A stretch of 64,000 nucleotides of DNA from an uncultured Eubacterium sp. (GCA_910584795.1 CAJUBZ010000009.1:1-64000), one strand, 5' to 3'; counted from the stretch's first letter, positions 27,543-35,564 are shown. Numbers and translations: made by a program. Notes: generated by a model not told the origin, from the sequence alone.

Positions 27543-27792
27543 CGAGAAAACAGATTCTGTGGTAATATCTGAAAACATAAAAGAACTTAAACATATTTGT
27601 GTATAAAAAGAGACCATTAATTTAAAACTAAAATCTGATTCACAAAAACAGATTTTAAGACTTCACTGAAACGAATCAATCAGAGATTCGGTGAAGATGA
27701 AGTCGGTGTTTTTAAAATTGGTGGTCTCTTTTTATACTTACAAATATTTAAATTCTGCAGTTTTCAGATATTACCACAGAACCTGTTTTTCG
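27543..27792. repeat. 250-bp imperfect palindromic element with internal hairpins
   Basis: Outer arms 27543-27576 and 27760-27792 are almost perfect inverted copies (one mismatch, one gap). A second pair (about 27590-27617 with 27722-27750) continues the stem. The centre holds two further hairpins, one with AAATCTG/CAGATTT arms and one around 27667-27697. It fills the gap between the nucleoside phosphorylase gene and rnpB and has no coding capacity. It could be a MITE-like element or a large bidirectional terminator. It resembles in layout, not clearly in sequence, the CAAG elements elsewhere in the window. Confidence 0.8.
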
Positions 27793-27803
27793 GAGATATT
27801 ATA

Positions 27804-28150
27804 ACATGAGTAAGGCTGTAAGCCGGGTTATGTCGTGGACGATCATCTATCTAGGCCAGATGTTACCACCTGGCTCAAGCAACCTACCCGAAAACTGGCG
27901 GGCAACCAATGTTTTCTGCTCGGTCTTGCTTCGGATGGGGTTTACACGGACCTTTCATGTTACCATGAAAGCGGTAGTCTCTTACACTACCATTTCACCC
28001 TTGCCATAAATGGCGGTTTCATTTCTGTTGCACTTTCCTGGGAGTCACCTCCACCGGCCGTTAGCCGGCATCCTGCCCTATGAAGCCCGGACTTTCCTCT
28101 CCTGCATCCTTTCGGTAATAGCAGCAGCGATCGTCTGCCCTACTCACAAT
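27804..28150 (-). ncRNA. rnpB: RNase P RNA
   Basis: About 345 nt on the minus strand. The P4-forming segment GAGGAAAGTCCGGGCT lies near the 5' end and the matching 3' segment ACATAACCCGGCTTAC near the other end. P1 pairs GAGTAGGGC (28137-28145) with GCCTTACTC (27808-27816). The internal GGTGAAATGGTAG segment also fits bacterial RNase P RNA. It processes the 5' ends of tRNA precursors. Exact ends are estimated from P1. Open frames across this stretch are artefacts. Confidence 0.96.
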
Positions 28151-28224
28151 AACCTAAGTTATCATATTTATCTGTTTTTTTCAACTAAGAATTACGAAAC
28201 TTCCACAACCGAATCACGAAACTC

Positions 28225-29880
28225 TTACACAGGAAATACACTTCCCCCCACAAACTCACTCAAAATGGAGTTATGCGGAATATTCTCCTTTGGAAGCGGC
28301 AATATATAATCCAAAAATTTCAAAAGTCTCTTAGCCTCTAAATATTCATCGGTTCCTTCTGGCACACTGAACAATGCCGGCTCTGCAAACACTTTTAAAA
28401 CAGATAATTCATACACCATAACAGAATTAAAAACTGCATCCGCACTATCCTGATATGGAAATATATATTTCTCTTCACCACGTCTGACTCTTTTCCACAT
28501 TTCAATCGTATGCTCCGCAGTTGTTCCTCTTGTACGGATATCCCTTACAATTCTTCTCAACAATCTCAAGTCCGATGTAGATATTCTGTTATGTTCATCA
28601 ACATTTAATGGAGTTAAAGCACTGACATATATACGATATTTTCTATCTTCCGGAAGACTGTAAGACAATTCATCATTAAGGCAGTGAATTCCTTCAATAA
28701 CAAGAATATCATCCTCTTCTAGTTTTACGTAATTGCCATTAAATGTCCTCTTTCCTAAAACAAAATCAAAGTCAGGAAGCTCCACCTGCTTTCCTTCTAA
28801 CAGTTCTGTCATCTGTCTGTTAAACAATTCCACATCCACAGCCTCTAAAACTTCATAATCCAATTTTCCTTCTTCGTCAATTGGCGTATCTTCCCTGTTT
28901 ACAAAATAGTTATCTGTTGAAATCGGATGTGGTTTCATTCCCTGCGCCATTAACTGTATGGATAATCTATGGGCAAAAGAAGTTTTTCCTGATGAAGAAG
29001 GCCCAGCAATCATGACAACTTTGACTCCCTCCCTGGATGCAATGTCACTGGCAATATCTGCTATCTTCTTCTCCTGAAGTGCCTCCTGAACCATCAATAT
29101 ATTATTGATTGTTCCATCTGTAATTTTATCATTCACCTGACCAATTGTTGCCACGCCTAATCTTTCTGCCCATCTGGCAGATTCTTTTAATGTATTGGAT
29201 ACCTTATTCTGTGGTATAAACTCCGGTACAGCTTTTGGAGATTTTTTTACTGGCATTTGAAGTACAAACCCTTCGTCATATGGGATTAATTCATAATATT
29301 TCAATATTCCTGTAGAATATGCCATATAACCATAAAAATAATCTTCAAAACCTTTCATTTTATATATCTTAACAGAGGATGCTCTACGATATTTTAACAA
29401 ATTTACTTTGTCCATCATACCAAATCTTTTAAATTTTGCCATGGCTTTTCCTGTAGAAAAGGTTTCCTTTGTAATTAAAATATCCTGTTTTACAAGTTCA
29501 TCCATTTCTGCCTTTAACCTGCGCAGCAATGTATTGTCTATTTTTGTTCCACCGCAAACTTTAAAATAATATCCTTTGCTCACAGAGTATTGTATACTTA
29601 ACTTATCAAAACTTTTCCTGTCTGCTATTTTATAAAACGCTTTCAGCATCATAAATACAACACTTCTCCGATAACATTCACTACCCACATGATTCGCAGT
29701 AGTAAGAAATCTTATCTTGCTGTTTTCTGTTAATACATTTGACAATTCGCACAATTTATCATTACATACTGCCAGAATAATATCATTTTCGTAGTACTTT
29801 TTAAAATCCTTAGCTATTTCATAGATTGTTGTTCCGTCTTCATATTCATATACTACATTAGAAATTTCCACATTAATCAT
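28225..29880 (-). CDS. Nucleoside kinase (TGS-like plus uridine kinase domain)
   Basis: 551 residues. The N-terminal part (1-60) is a TGS/ubiquitin-like domain, then a threonyl-tRNA-synthetase-like second additional domain region, and from about 285 a phosphoribulokinase/uridine kinase domain with P-loop GPSSSGKT (293-300) and HPISTDNYFV. This large fused form is common in Clostridia and is annotated nucleoside kinase, probably phosphorylating uridine or cytidine; the substrate is inferred. The start overlaps the trmK stop by 8 bases, so they are translationally coupled. It ends about 75 bases before the 5' end of rnpB. Confidence 0.88.
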   Translation of the reverse strand: MINVEISNVVYEYEDGTTIYEIAKDFKKYYENDIILAVCNDKLCELSNVLTENSKIRFLTTANHVGSECYRRSVVFMMLKAFYKIADRKSFDKLSIQYSVSKGYYFKVCGGTKIDNTLLRRLKAEMDELVKQDILITKETFSTGKAMAKFKRFGMMDKVNLLKYRRASSVKIYKMKGFEDYFYGYMAYSTGILKYYELIPYDEGFVLQMPVKKSPKAVPEFIPQNKVSNTLKESARWAERLGVATIGQVNDKITDGTINNILMVQEALQEKKIADIASDIASREGVKVVMIAGPSSSGKTSFAHRLSIQLMAQGMKPHPISTDNYFVNREDTPIDEEGKLDYEVLEAVDVELFNRQMTELLEGKQVELPDFDFVLGKRTFNGNYVKLEEDDILVIEGIHCLNDELSYSLPEDRKYRIYVSALTPLNVDEHNRISTSDLRLLRRIVRDIRTRGTTAEHTIEMWKRVRRGEEKYIFPYQDSADAVFNSVMVYELSVLKVFAEPALFSVPEGTDEYLEAKRLLKFLDYILPLPKENIPHNSILSEFVGGSVFPV

Positions 29881-30547
29881 AGTATGCCCTGCCTTTCTGA
29901 TTCAATTTTAAAACTTCCTTTATCTGAAAATTATTTTTGTTTCCACTCTCTTTCATTGTATTCAGTATTTTTGAAAACTTCTCGTTTTCTTTTTGCAGAT
30001 ACTGCTTTAAGATCTGATTTTTTGTTTCTAACAGATATTTTCCATATAAAAGCTCAACATCCGTATATTCTGTATTCTGCCCTTTCACAGCCTTTATAAT
30101 CGTATAATATTTACCACCATCCACAACCATATCTTCTTGAATAATTTCCCAGCAGTTTCCAATCAAAAACTTTCGGACCAGATCCACTCTTTTATGCGGA
30201 GATAAAATCAGTTCTTTTACACCTTTTACTGAACTTCCTCTTGATAATATATCCACAATCAGATCCCCACCCATTCCTGCAATAATAACAGATTCAGCCA
30301 TATTATCCTTCATCCGTTCCATTCCATCAGACAATACAGTAGTAATCTTCTCACTTAATCCTTCTAATCTTATATTTTTATCAGCCATTTTTAATGGACC
30401 TTCATTGATATCCAAAGCATAAGCTCTCTTACTGATATTATTTTTCACTAGATAAATAGGCACATACCCATGGTCTGTGCCTATATCTGCTGCGATATTT
30501 CCTTTGGTAACCATATCTGCTACGGCTTTTAGTCTCTTTGATAACAT
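29873..30547 (-). CDS. trmK: tRNA (adenine(22)-N1)-methyltransferase TrmK
   Basis: 224 residues of the TrmK/DUF633 family, which methylates A22 in the tRNA D-loop region. The N-terminal Rossmann SAM site is clear: LKAVADMVTKGNIAADIGTD, then HGYVPIYLV and ALDINEGPLKMA; the catalytic-loop region is IAGMGGDLIVDIL. A helical C-terminal domain follows. It starts 8 bases after dnaG; rpoD, which usually separates the two in relatives, is absent. The downstream gene overlaps its stop. Confidence 0.92.
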   Translation of the reverse strand: MLSKRLKAVADMVTKGNIAADIGTDHGYVPIYLVKNNISKRAYALDINEGPLKMADKNIRLEGLSEKITTVLSDGMERMKDNMAESVIIAGMGGDLIVDILSRGSSVKGVKELILSPHKRVDLVRKFLIGNCWEIIQEDMVVDGGKYYTIIKAVKGQNTEYTDVELLYGKYLLETKNQILKQYLQKENEKFSKILNTMKESGNKNNFQIKEVLKLNQKGRAYYD

Positions 30548-30555
30548 AAAATTTT

Positions 30556-32316
30556 CTATCCTAACGTAATGTGTATTTTTTGCAATTTATTCTGCTCTTT
30601 AATGATCTGTTGTAATTCAGCAATATCTGTTGCCGTGGCTGCTTTATAATCAAGACTTTCTTTTTTTATTTTTAAAACCGCATCATTAACAGCCTTTTCC
30701 TGTTCTTCAAGGGTAAGATTTGCCCGAATTGGTGACACAAAAAGCTCCGTCACCTTTCTATGCTCTTCCTCATCTTCAAAATGATTCATAATCTGAGCAG
30801 GATTTGCCTGTCCACCTTCCATCTGTTCCCAGAACAAAACAGCAACCCTGTTATAAAATGGGTCAATAAAATCTTCCGGCGAAATCACTTCCGCCACCTT
30901 TTTGAACCACTTATCTTTATCAGATAAATATGTCAGAAGTATTCTTTGCGCACTGACAGATGCATCTTCCTTCTTTGCCTTTTTTGAGATACGGGGTTCT
31001 TCGTTAATTTTATCTTCCTTCCCTACATAAGTAAGCCCGGTTTTCCTTACCAGTTTTGCCAGTCCGTCTTTTGGAATATTAAAAGTACTGCACACAGATT
31101 CCAGATAATTGTCACGTTCAATCTCATCTTTAAAATCCAGTAACATCTCAGCCACTTTCTTATGAAATGCTGTCTTCTCCTGTGGATCGTTTAATTTGTA
31201 TTTCTTCTGTTCTACATCCACCTGAAAGATAAAATAATTCGTCGCATTTTTAATTCTATCCTCATAAGCTTCCCTGCCCATAGATTTAATAAACTCATCC
31301 GGGTCTTTATATGGTCTCATATTCAATATTTTAATCGCAAGACCTGCATCTCTTAAATACGGAATCGCTCTTAGTGCCGCCTTGATACCTGCCTCATCAC
31401 TATCAAATGTCAGTACTACTTCCTTGACATATCGTTTAATTAAAGCAGCATGTCTGGATGTAAATGCTGTACCAAGGGCCGCCACTGCATTATTGAAGCC
31501 TGCCTGATGAAGACTGATAACATCCATATAACCCTCGCAGATCAGCAGATAATCCTTTCTAGAGGCTCTTGCAACATTTAACCCATAGAGATTACGGCTT
31601 TTATCAAAAACTCTTGTTTCCGGCGAATTTAAATACTTAGGCTTTGCATCTCCCATCACACGCCCCCCAAAAGCTATCACACGGTTATTTGCATCCATGA
31701 TTGGAAACATAACACGATTCCAGAATTTGTCTGTTACACCACGCTTTTCATCAAAGGTGAACAAACCTGTTTCCTTTAATTCATTATCATTATACCCCTT
31801 CTTTTTTAGATACTGATAAAGATTATTACTATACTTATCTGAATATCCCAGTCCGAACTTTACAATTGTTTCATTAGAAAGCTGACGTCCGGACAGATAA
31901 TTATAAGCAGCTTTCCCTCGTTCTGACCGTAAAAGATAATGAAAATACTTTGCTGCCTCAGTATTAATTTCTATAATTTTTGTTTTTAAATCCTTTTCCT
32001 GTCTGGCTTCTTTTGAATACTCCATCTTAGGCAGCTGAATTCCTGCTTTGTCTGCCAAAACTTCCATTGCCTCTACAAAAGTATAATTTTCATATTTCAT
32101 TAAGAATGATATAACATTACCACCTTCACCACAGCCAAAGCAATAATACATCTGCTTATGGGGAGACACGGAAAAAGACGGTGATTTTTCATTATGAAAC
32201 GGGCATAGTCCAAAATACGAACTACCTTTTTTCTGTAACTTCACATAATCACCAATTACATCAACGATGTCATTTTCAGTTCTTACCTGTTCGATAATAT
32301 CTTCTGAATAAAACAT
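30556..32316 (-). CDS. dnaG: DNA primase
   Basis: 586 residues. It makes RNA primers at the replication fork. Zinc-binding domain: Cys38, His41, Cys59 and Cys62 (LCPFHNEKSPS, YYCFGCGEGG). Catalytic core: ARASRKDYLLICEGYMDVIS and VVLTFDSDEAG TOPRIM motifs (about 255-315). A helicase-interacting C-terminal region follows with ASVSAQRILLTYLSDKDKW. Length is normal. GGAGGAG precedes the ATG. It follows dgt and precedes trmK directly. Confidence 0.97.
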   Translation of the reverse strand: MFYSEDIIEQVRTENDIVDVIGDYVKLQKKGSSYFGLCPFHNEKSPSFSVSPHKQMYYCFGCGEGGNVISFLMKYENYTFVEAMEVLADKAGIQLPKMEYSKEARQEKDLKTKIIEINTEAAKYFHYLLRSERGKAAYNYLSGRQLSNETIVKFGLGYSDKYSNNLYQYLKKKGYNDNELKETGLFTFDEKRGVTDKFWNRVMFPIMDANNRVIAFGGRVMGDAKPKYLNSPETRVFDKSRNLYGLNVARASRKDYLLICEGYMDVISLHQAGFNNAVAALGTAFTSRHAALIKRYVKEVVLTFDSDEAGIKAALRAIPYLRDAGLAIKILNMRPYKDPDEFIKSMGREAYEDRIKNATNYFIFQVDVEQKKYKLNDPQEKTAFHKKVAEMLLDFKDEIERDNYLESVCSTFNIPKDGLAKLVRKTGLTYVGKEDKINEEPRISKKAKKEDASVSAQRILLTYLSDKDKWFKKVAEVISPEDFIDPFYNRVAVLFWEQMEGGQANPAQIMNHFEDEEEHRKVTELFVSPIRANLTLEEQEKAVNDAVLKIKKESLDYKAATATDIAELQQIIKEQNKLQKIHITLG

Positions 32317-32381
32317 TTCTCCTCCAACAAATATACTTGTTTATGTATTTTTATAATAGCTATGGTACTGTTTTATATAAA

Positions 32382-33389
32382 CTACATTTTCCATGATTTT
32401 GGAATAAATAGTTTCTGAAATACAGACACAGAATACTGATCACTCATTCCTGCAATGTAATCACAAACTACCTGTTCTTCTTTCTCCCCACATTCATAAA
32501 TTAAATATTTGAATTCTTCCGGAAGCTGGTCTGTATGTTTTAAGTAATATGCAAATAACTGTTTCAGCATTTCATCTGCTTTCGCCTCTTCCTTCTTTGC
32601 TACCGGATTCGTATATACGCTTTCAAACATATAACTTCGAAGTCCCATCATCGCTTTTTCGATTTCATCTGACATATAGATATCCGGCTGTCCTACACTG
32701 TTTCTAACAATATCATGAACCAGTGTATCGAGCCGACTCTTCGTACTATTCCCTAATACATCTGTGTATATCTTTGGAATATCTTCCTCACTTATTATTT
32801 TCCCCCGGATAGCATCATCGATATCATGATTGATATAGGCAATTTTATCAGAAAGTCTTACAATCTTTCCTTCCAATGTAGAAGGATTTCCTGTGGTTCT
32901 GTGATTAACAATTCCATCTCTTACTTCCTTTGTAAGATTCAATCCTCTCCCATAATTTTCCAACACTTCCACTACACGTATACTCTGCTTATAATGTTTA
33001 AAACCTAAACTGCATACACGGTTCAGTGTTCTCTCCCCTGCATGCCCAAAAGGTGTATGACCTAAATCATGTCCTAATGCAACAGCCTCTGTCAAATCCT
33101 CATTTAGATTCAATGACTTTGCTATCGTTCTTGCAATCTGAGCCACTTCCAAAGTATGAGTCAATCTGGTCCTGTAATGATCCCCCATTGGTGCCAGAAA
33201 TACTTGTGTCTTATGCTTTAGGCGCCTAAACGCCTTACAATGAATAATTCTATCCCTGTCCCTCTGATAGACAGTTCGGATATCACATTGTTCTTCTTCT
33301 CTATCCCTGCCTTTACTTTCACAACTCTTTGCTGCATAAGGACTTAAAATCTTTAATTCTAGTTCTTCATTTTTCTCCCTGATATTCAT
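32382..33389 (-). CDS. dgt: Deoxyguanosinetriphosphate triphosphohydrolase (HD family)
   Basis: 335 residues from MNIREKNEELELK; GGAGGG precedes this ATG, while an in-frame upstream start lacks a signal. It hydrolyses dNTPs to nucleosides and triphosphate. HD-domain ligands: RTRLTHTLEVAQIART (metal His), GHDLGHTPFGHAGE (His-Asp), and later DKIAYINHDIDDA. The N-terminal YQRDRDRIIHCKAFRRLKHK is typical. Order dgt-dnaG is conserved in Clostridia. Substrate preference is not predictable for this shorter class. Confidence 0.93.
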   Translation of the reverse strand: MNIREKNEELELKILSPYAAKSCESKGRDREEEQCDIRTVYQRDRDRIIHCKAFRRLKHKTQVFLAPMGDHYRTRLTHTLEVAQIARTIAKSLNLNEDLTEAVALGHDLGHTPFGHAGERTLNRVCSLGFKHYKQSIRVVEVLENYGRGLNLTKEVRDGIVNHRTTGNPSTLEGKIVRLSDKIAYINHDIDDAIRGKIISEEDIPKIYTDVLGNSTKSRLDTLVHDIVRNSVGQPDIYMSDEIEKAMMGLRSYMFESVYTNPVAKKEEAKADEMLKQLFAYYLKHTDQLPEEFKYLIYECGEKEEQVVCDYIAGMSDQYSVSVFQKLFIPKSWKM

Positions 33390-33498
33390 ATCTGCCCTCC
33401 GAAAAATGCATATTGTCATAATTACTGTAATTATACTACAATTTTATAACAAAATGAAGAACAAAAGTTCACTTTGATTTGTCTTTTTATATAAAGAA

Positions 33499-33526
33499 AA
33501 AGCCCTGTGGATTTCCACAAGGCTTT
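33499..33526 (-). terminator. Intrinsic terminator after tRNA-Leu
   Basis: A 12-bp stem (33499-33510 with 33515-33526, one G-U) with a 4-base loop and a T-run on the minus strand lies directly after the 3' end of tRNA-Leu(CAG). Confidence 0.88.
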
Positions 33527-33527
33527 A

Positions 33528-33612
33528 TGCAGTTGAAGGGACTTGAACCCTCACCCAAGTAATATGGACATGAACCTGAATCATGCGCGTATGCCAATTC
33601 CGCCACAACTGC
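33528..33612 (-). tRNA. tRNA-Leu (anticodon CAG)
   Basis: 85-nt class II tRNA on the minus strand. Acceptor arms GCAGTTG/CAACTGC pair perfectly; anticodon stem CATGA/TCATG holds loop TTCAGGT with CAG at 34-36; a long variable arm and GGTTCAAGTCC T-arm follow. It reads CUG. CCA is not encoded. Confidence 0.97.
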
Positions 33613-33685
33613 GTAAGTTTTGTGCATGTTGTACTGGCTTCATATAACTTCGACTTGCGAAATCAAAGATTTCGAGTCTCACCTA

Positions 33686-33702
33686 AATTCCGCCACAACT
33701 GC
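33686..33702 (-). repeat. Partial copy of the tRNA-Leu(CAG) 5' end
   Basis: Seventeen bases identical to the first 17 of the neighbouring tRNA-Leu(CAG) (33596-33612) recur exactly 90 bases upstream of it. No other part of a tRNA follows. The intervening 33613-33685 holds a small 7-bp hairpin with an AAA loop (near 33657) like one found in the element at 34504. It looks like a duplication or excision scar. Confidence 0.8.
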
Positions 33703-33761
33703 TCATATTATATGCTTTTATGAAAAATGGAAGTCCATTGACTTCCATCTCAAATAGCAAA

Positions 33762-33846
33762 TGCGGAAGATGGGACTTGAACCCACACGAGCGCAATGCC
33801 CACAAGATCCTTAGTCTTGCTCGTCTGCCAGTTCCGACACTTCCGC
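33762..33846 (-). tRNA. tRNA-Leu (anticodon AAG)
   Basis: 85-nt class II tRNA on the minus strand. Acceptor arms GCGGAAG/CTTCCGC pair; anticodon stem CAAGA/TCTTG holds loop CTAAGGA with AAG at 34-36, where A34 would be converted to inosine by TadA to read CUU and CUC. Long variable arm present; CCA not encoded. Confidence 0.97.
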
Positions 33847-34026
33847 ATGCGATTTGACGCAAGAAAAATATTACCATAACTGACAGACAGTGTCAATAGT
33901 TTATTTATTAATTCTTATGTTATTTCTACTAAATAACAGATACTATTCACATAAATCTCACTTTGTTCGATTTATTGCTCATGCCGTCTGTCGCCAGATG
34001 AATGTGCATAAGCACATTCATTACAT
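33847..34026. other. Intergenic stretch between rplT terminator and tRNA-Leu(AAG)
   Basis: No gene is supported here. From 33993 to 34026 lies one arm of an inverted repeat whose partner (34081-34110) is on the other side of the rplT terminator. A perfect 10-bp hairpin (33998-34007 with 34012-34021, loop ATAA) is nested in it. An open plus-strand frame across it is antisense to rplT and not credible. Confidence 0.6.
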
Positions 34027-34080
34027 AAAAAAAGGGACGAAATGTTTTTCCATGAATGGAAACAACTCGTCCCTTTTTTT
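34027..34080 (-). terminator. Intrinsic terminator of infC-rpmI-rplT
   Basis: A 14-bp stem (34027-34040 with 34067-34080) with a nested small hairpin, ending in seven T on the minus strand, follows rplT. It is symmetrical and could also act on the plus strand. Confidence 0.9.
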
Positions 34081-34116
34081 ATGTATCGAATGCTTACGCA
34101 TTCGCCTGGCTCGTTA

Positions 34117-34473
34117 CTACGCCAATTTTTCCTTTGCAACATCAACTAATTTTGCAAACCCTTCTGCATCATTTACTGCCATTTCAGCTAACATTTTTCT
34201 GTTCATTTCAACACCAGCTAATTTTAATCCATACATAAATTTGCTATATGAAAGACCATTGATTCTTGCAGCAGCATTGATACGGGCAATCCATAACTGT
34301 CTGAACTGTCTCTTTCTCTGCTTTCTTCCTGCATATGAACTTGTTAAAGCTCTCATAACTGACTGTTTTGCTACTCTATATTGTTTTGATCTAGCACCTC
34401 TATAACCTTTAGCCAGTTTTAATACTCTATTATGTTTCTTTCTAGCGTTCATTCCGCCTTTTACTCTTGCCAT
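34117..34473 (-). CDS. rplT: 50S ribosomal protein L20
   Basis: 118 residues, normal length. It binds 23S rRNA early in 50S assembly and, in Firmicutes, represses its own operon through the leader. The basic N-terminal tail (MARVKGGMNARKKHNRVLKL) and globular part (RQLWIARINAAARINGLSYS) are typical. GGAGG precedes the ATG. It is last in infC-rpmI-rplT, separated from rpmI by a palindromic element. Confidence 0.98.
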   Translation of the reverse strand: MARVKGGMNARKKHNRVLKLAKGYRGARSKQYRVAKQSVMRALTSSYAGRKQRKRQFRQLWIARINAAARINGLSYSKFMYGLKLAGVEMNRKMLAEMAVNDAEGFAKLVDVAKEKLA

Positions 34474-34503
34474 TTCTATATCCTCCTAACTATTCTAATA
34501 TAT

Positions 34504-34639
34504 AATTGTTCATCGTCCTAGTTCAAAAATCAAAGATTTTTTCACTGTGGCATTCTCGCCAAATATTTTTCAAAAGACATATTTCCGAATACAAGTATTC
34601 GTCATATGTTTTTTCAAAATCATTTGACTCTGAACAATT
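34504..34639. repeat. CAAG-type cruciform element C, between rpmI and rplT
   Basis: 136-bp palindromic unit. Outer arms AATTGTTCA/TGAACAATT (34504-34512 with 34631-34639) are perfect. Inside lie a hairpin with AAAAATC/GATTTTT arms and an AAA loop (near 34525-34543), and a second long hairpin ending in GAATA-CAAG-TATTC (34587-34600). Its right edge overlaps the rpmI stop codon, and it fills almost the whole rpmI-rplT gap. The internal CTCGCCAAAT segment matches GCTCACCATAT in the elements at 42914 and 57802. Confidence 0.75.
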
Positions 34640-34835
34640 ACAAATATGGTAAAATCTTCTTCATATTCTTAACATTTGTAGCATCAGTAGTTGTTGCTTT
34701 TCTAAGATTTCTTTTTCTCTTCGCTGTTTTCTTTGTTAAGATATGTGATTTGTAAGCTTTATTTCTTTTAAGTTTTCCTGTTCCTGTCTTTTTAAAACGT
34801 TTTGCAGCTGCTCTGTTTGTCTTAATTTTTGGCAT
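34638..34835 (-). CDS. rpmI: 50S ribosomal protein L35
   Basis: 65 residues, basic, normal length, with the family signature MPKIKTNRAAAKRFKKTGTG and the C-terminal NVKNMKKILPYL. It is a structural protein of the large subunit. AGGAGG precedes the ATG. Middle gene of infC-rpmI-rplT; its stop codon overlaps the edge of palindromic element C. Confidence 0.98.
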   Translation of the reverse strand: MPKIKTNRAAAKRFKKTGTGKLKRNKAYKSHILTKKTAKRKRNLRKATTTDATNVKNMKKILPYL

Positions 34836-34867
34836 GTTTTTTTCCTCCTTAAATATGTTCTAAAAAC

Positions 34868-35374
34868 TTAACGTTTTTTCTCTAAAAACATTGTCATGTT
34901 TCTGCCTTCAAGTTTTGCTGCTTTGCTAACCTGAGCAATATCCTCAAGCATTTCTGCAAAGTCATCCAAAACATGTGCGCTACTACCAATATGAGCCATT
35001 TCTCTTCCTCTGAATCGAAGAGTGACCTTAACCTTATCACCTTTTGTGATAAATTTTCTAGCATTGTTGGCCTTTGTTTTTAAATCATTTAACTCCACAT
35101 TCGGTGAGAGTCTGATTTCTTTCGTCTCAACAACATGCTGTTTCTTTTTCGCCTCTTTCTCTCTCTTCTGCTGTTCGTATCTGAACTTACCATAGTCCAT
35201 AATTTTACAAACAGGAGGCTGTGCCTTTGGAGCAATTTTAATCAAATCAAGTTCTGCTTCATCCGCTAATTTCTGTGCGTCTCTTGCAGACATCACTCCT
35301 AACTGCTCTCCATTCGTTCCAATTAAACGAACTTCCTTATCTCTGATTTGTCCGTTGATCATTAACTCGCTAAT
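34868..35374 (-). CDS. infC: Translation initiation factor IF-3, AUU start
   Basis: 168 residues read as MISELMINGQIRDKEVRL. The start is taken as ATT at 35372-35374: GGAGGT lies 8 bases before it, while the first ATG is about 20 bases from that signal, too far. IF-3 checks start-codon pairing and is known to use AUU for self-control. N-domain (about 1-80) and C-domain (about 85-168) are both present, joined by the charged linker FRYEQQKREKEAKKKQ. First gene of infC-rpmI-rplT, behind an attenuated leader. Confidence 0.95.
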   Translation of the reverse strand: MSELMINGQIRDKEVRLIGTNGEQLGVMSARDAQKLADEAELDLIKIAPKAQPPVCKIMDYGKFRYEQQKREKEAKKKQHVVETKEIRLSPNVELNDLKTKANNARKFITKGDKVKVTLRFRGREMAHIGSSAHVLDDFAEMLEDIAQVSKAAKLEGRNMTMFLEKKR

Positions 35375-35405
35375 AGTATTGCACCTCCATTAAATCTGTT
35401 CCAAC

Positions 35406-35551
35406 TTTTATTTTGATTTTTATATGCTGAGAACATCTCGACTACGCTTTGCTTCGTCTCAATTGAGCTAATCGCTCAATATATAAAACTCCAAATATAA
35501 ATTTGTGTGCAAGCACCCTATTTTTATTTTGATTTTTATATGCTGTTCTCA
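35406..35551. repeat. CAAG-type element B2 in the infC leader, flanked by direct repeats
   Basis: The element core (35428-35551) has short outer arms TGAGAAC/GTTCTCA, a hairpin TGAGC/GCTCA, and an arm ending in GTG-CAAG-CAC (CAAG at 35510-35513). A 24-base direct repeat occurs at 35406-35429 and 35522-35545, overlapping the two ends. Internal sequence CTCGACTACG...GTCTC...GAGCTAATCGCTCAATA aligns closely with element B1 at 38277. It lies between the leader attenuator and the infC ribosome-binding site. Confidence 0.75.
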
Positions 35552-35564
35552 CTAGTAACAAAAA

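Noticed and set aside
27806..28309. Three overlapping plus-strand reading frames
   Set aside because: They lie on or beside RNase P RNA, which explains the sequence; none has a ribosome-binding site.
33613..33761. Third tRNA gene between the two tRNA-Leu genes
   Set aside because: Only the first 17 bases of a tRNA are present; no anticodon arm, T-arm or 3' acceptor follows.
33683..33877. Minus-strand 64-codon frame over the tRNA region
   Set aside because: It runs through tRNA-Leu(AAG) and is an artefact of it.
33890..34405. Plus-strand reading frame of 171 codons near rplT
   Set aside because: It is antisense to rplT and its terminator, has no ribosome-binding site and no family resemblance; ribosomal protein L20 on the other strand is certain.
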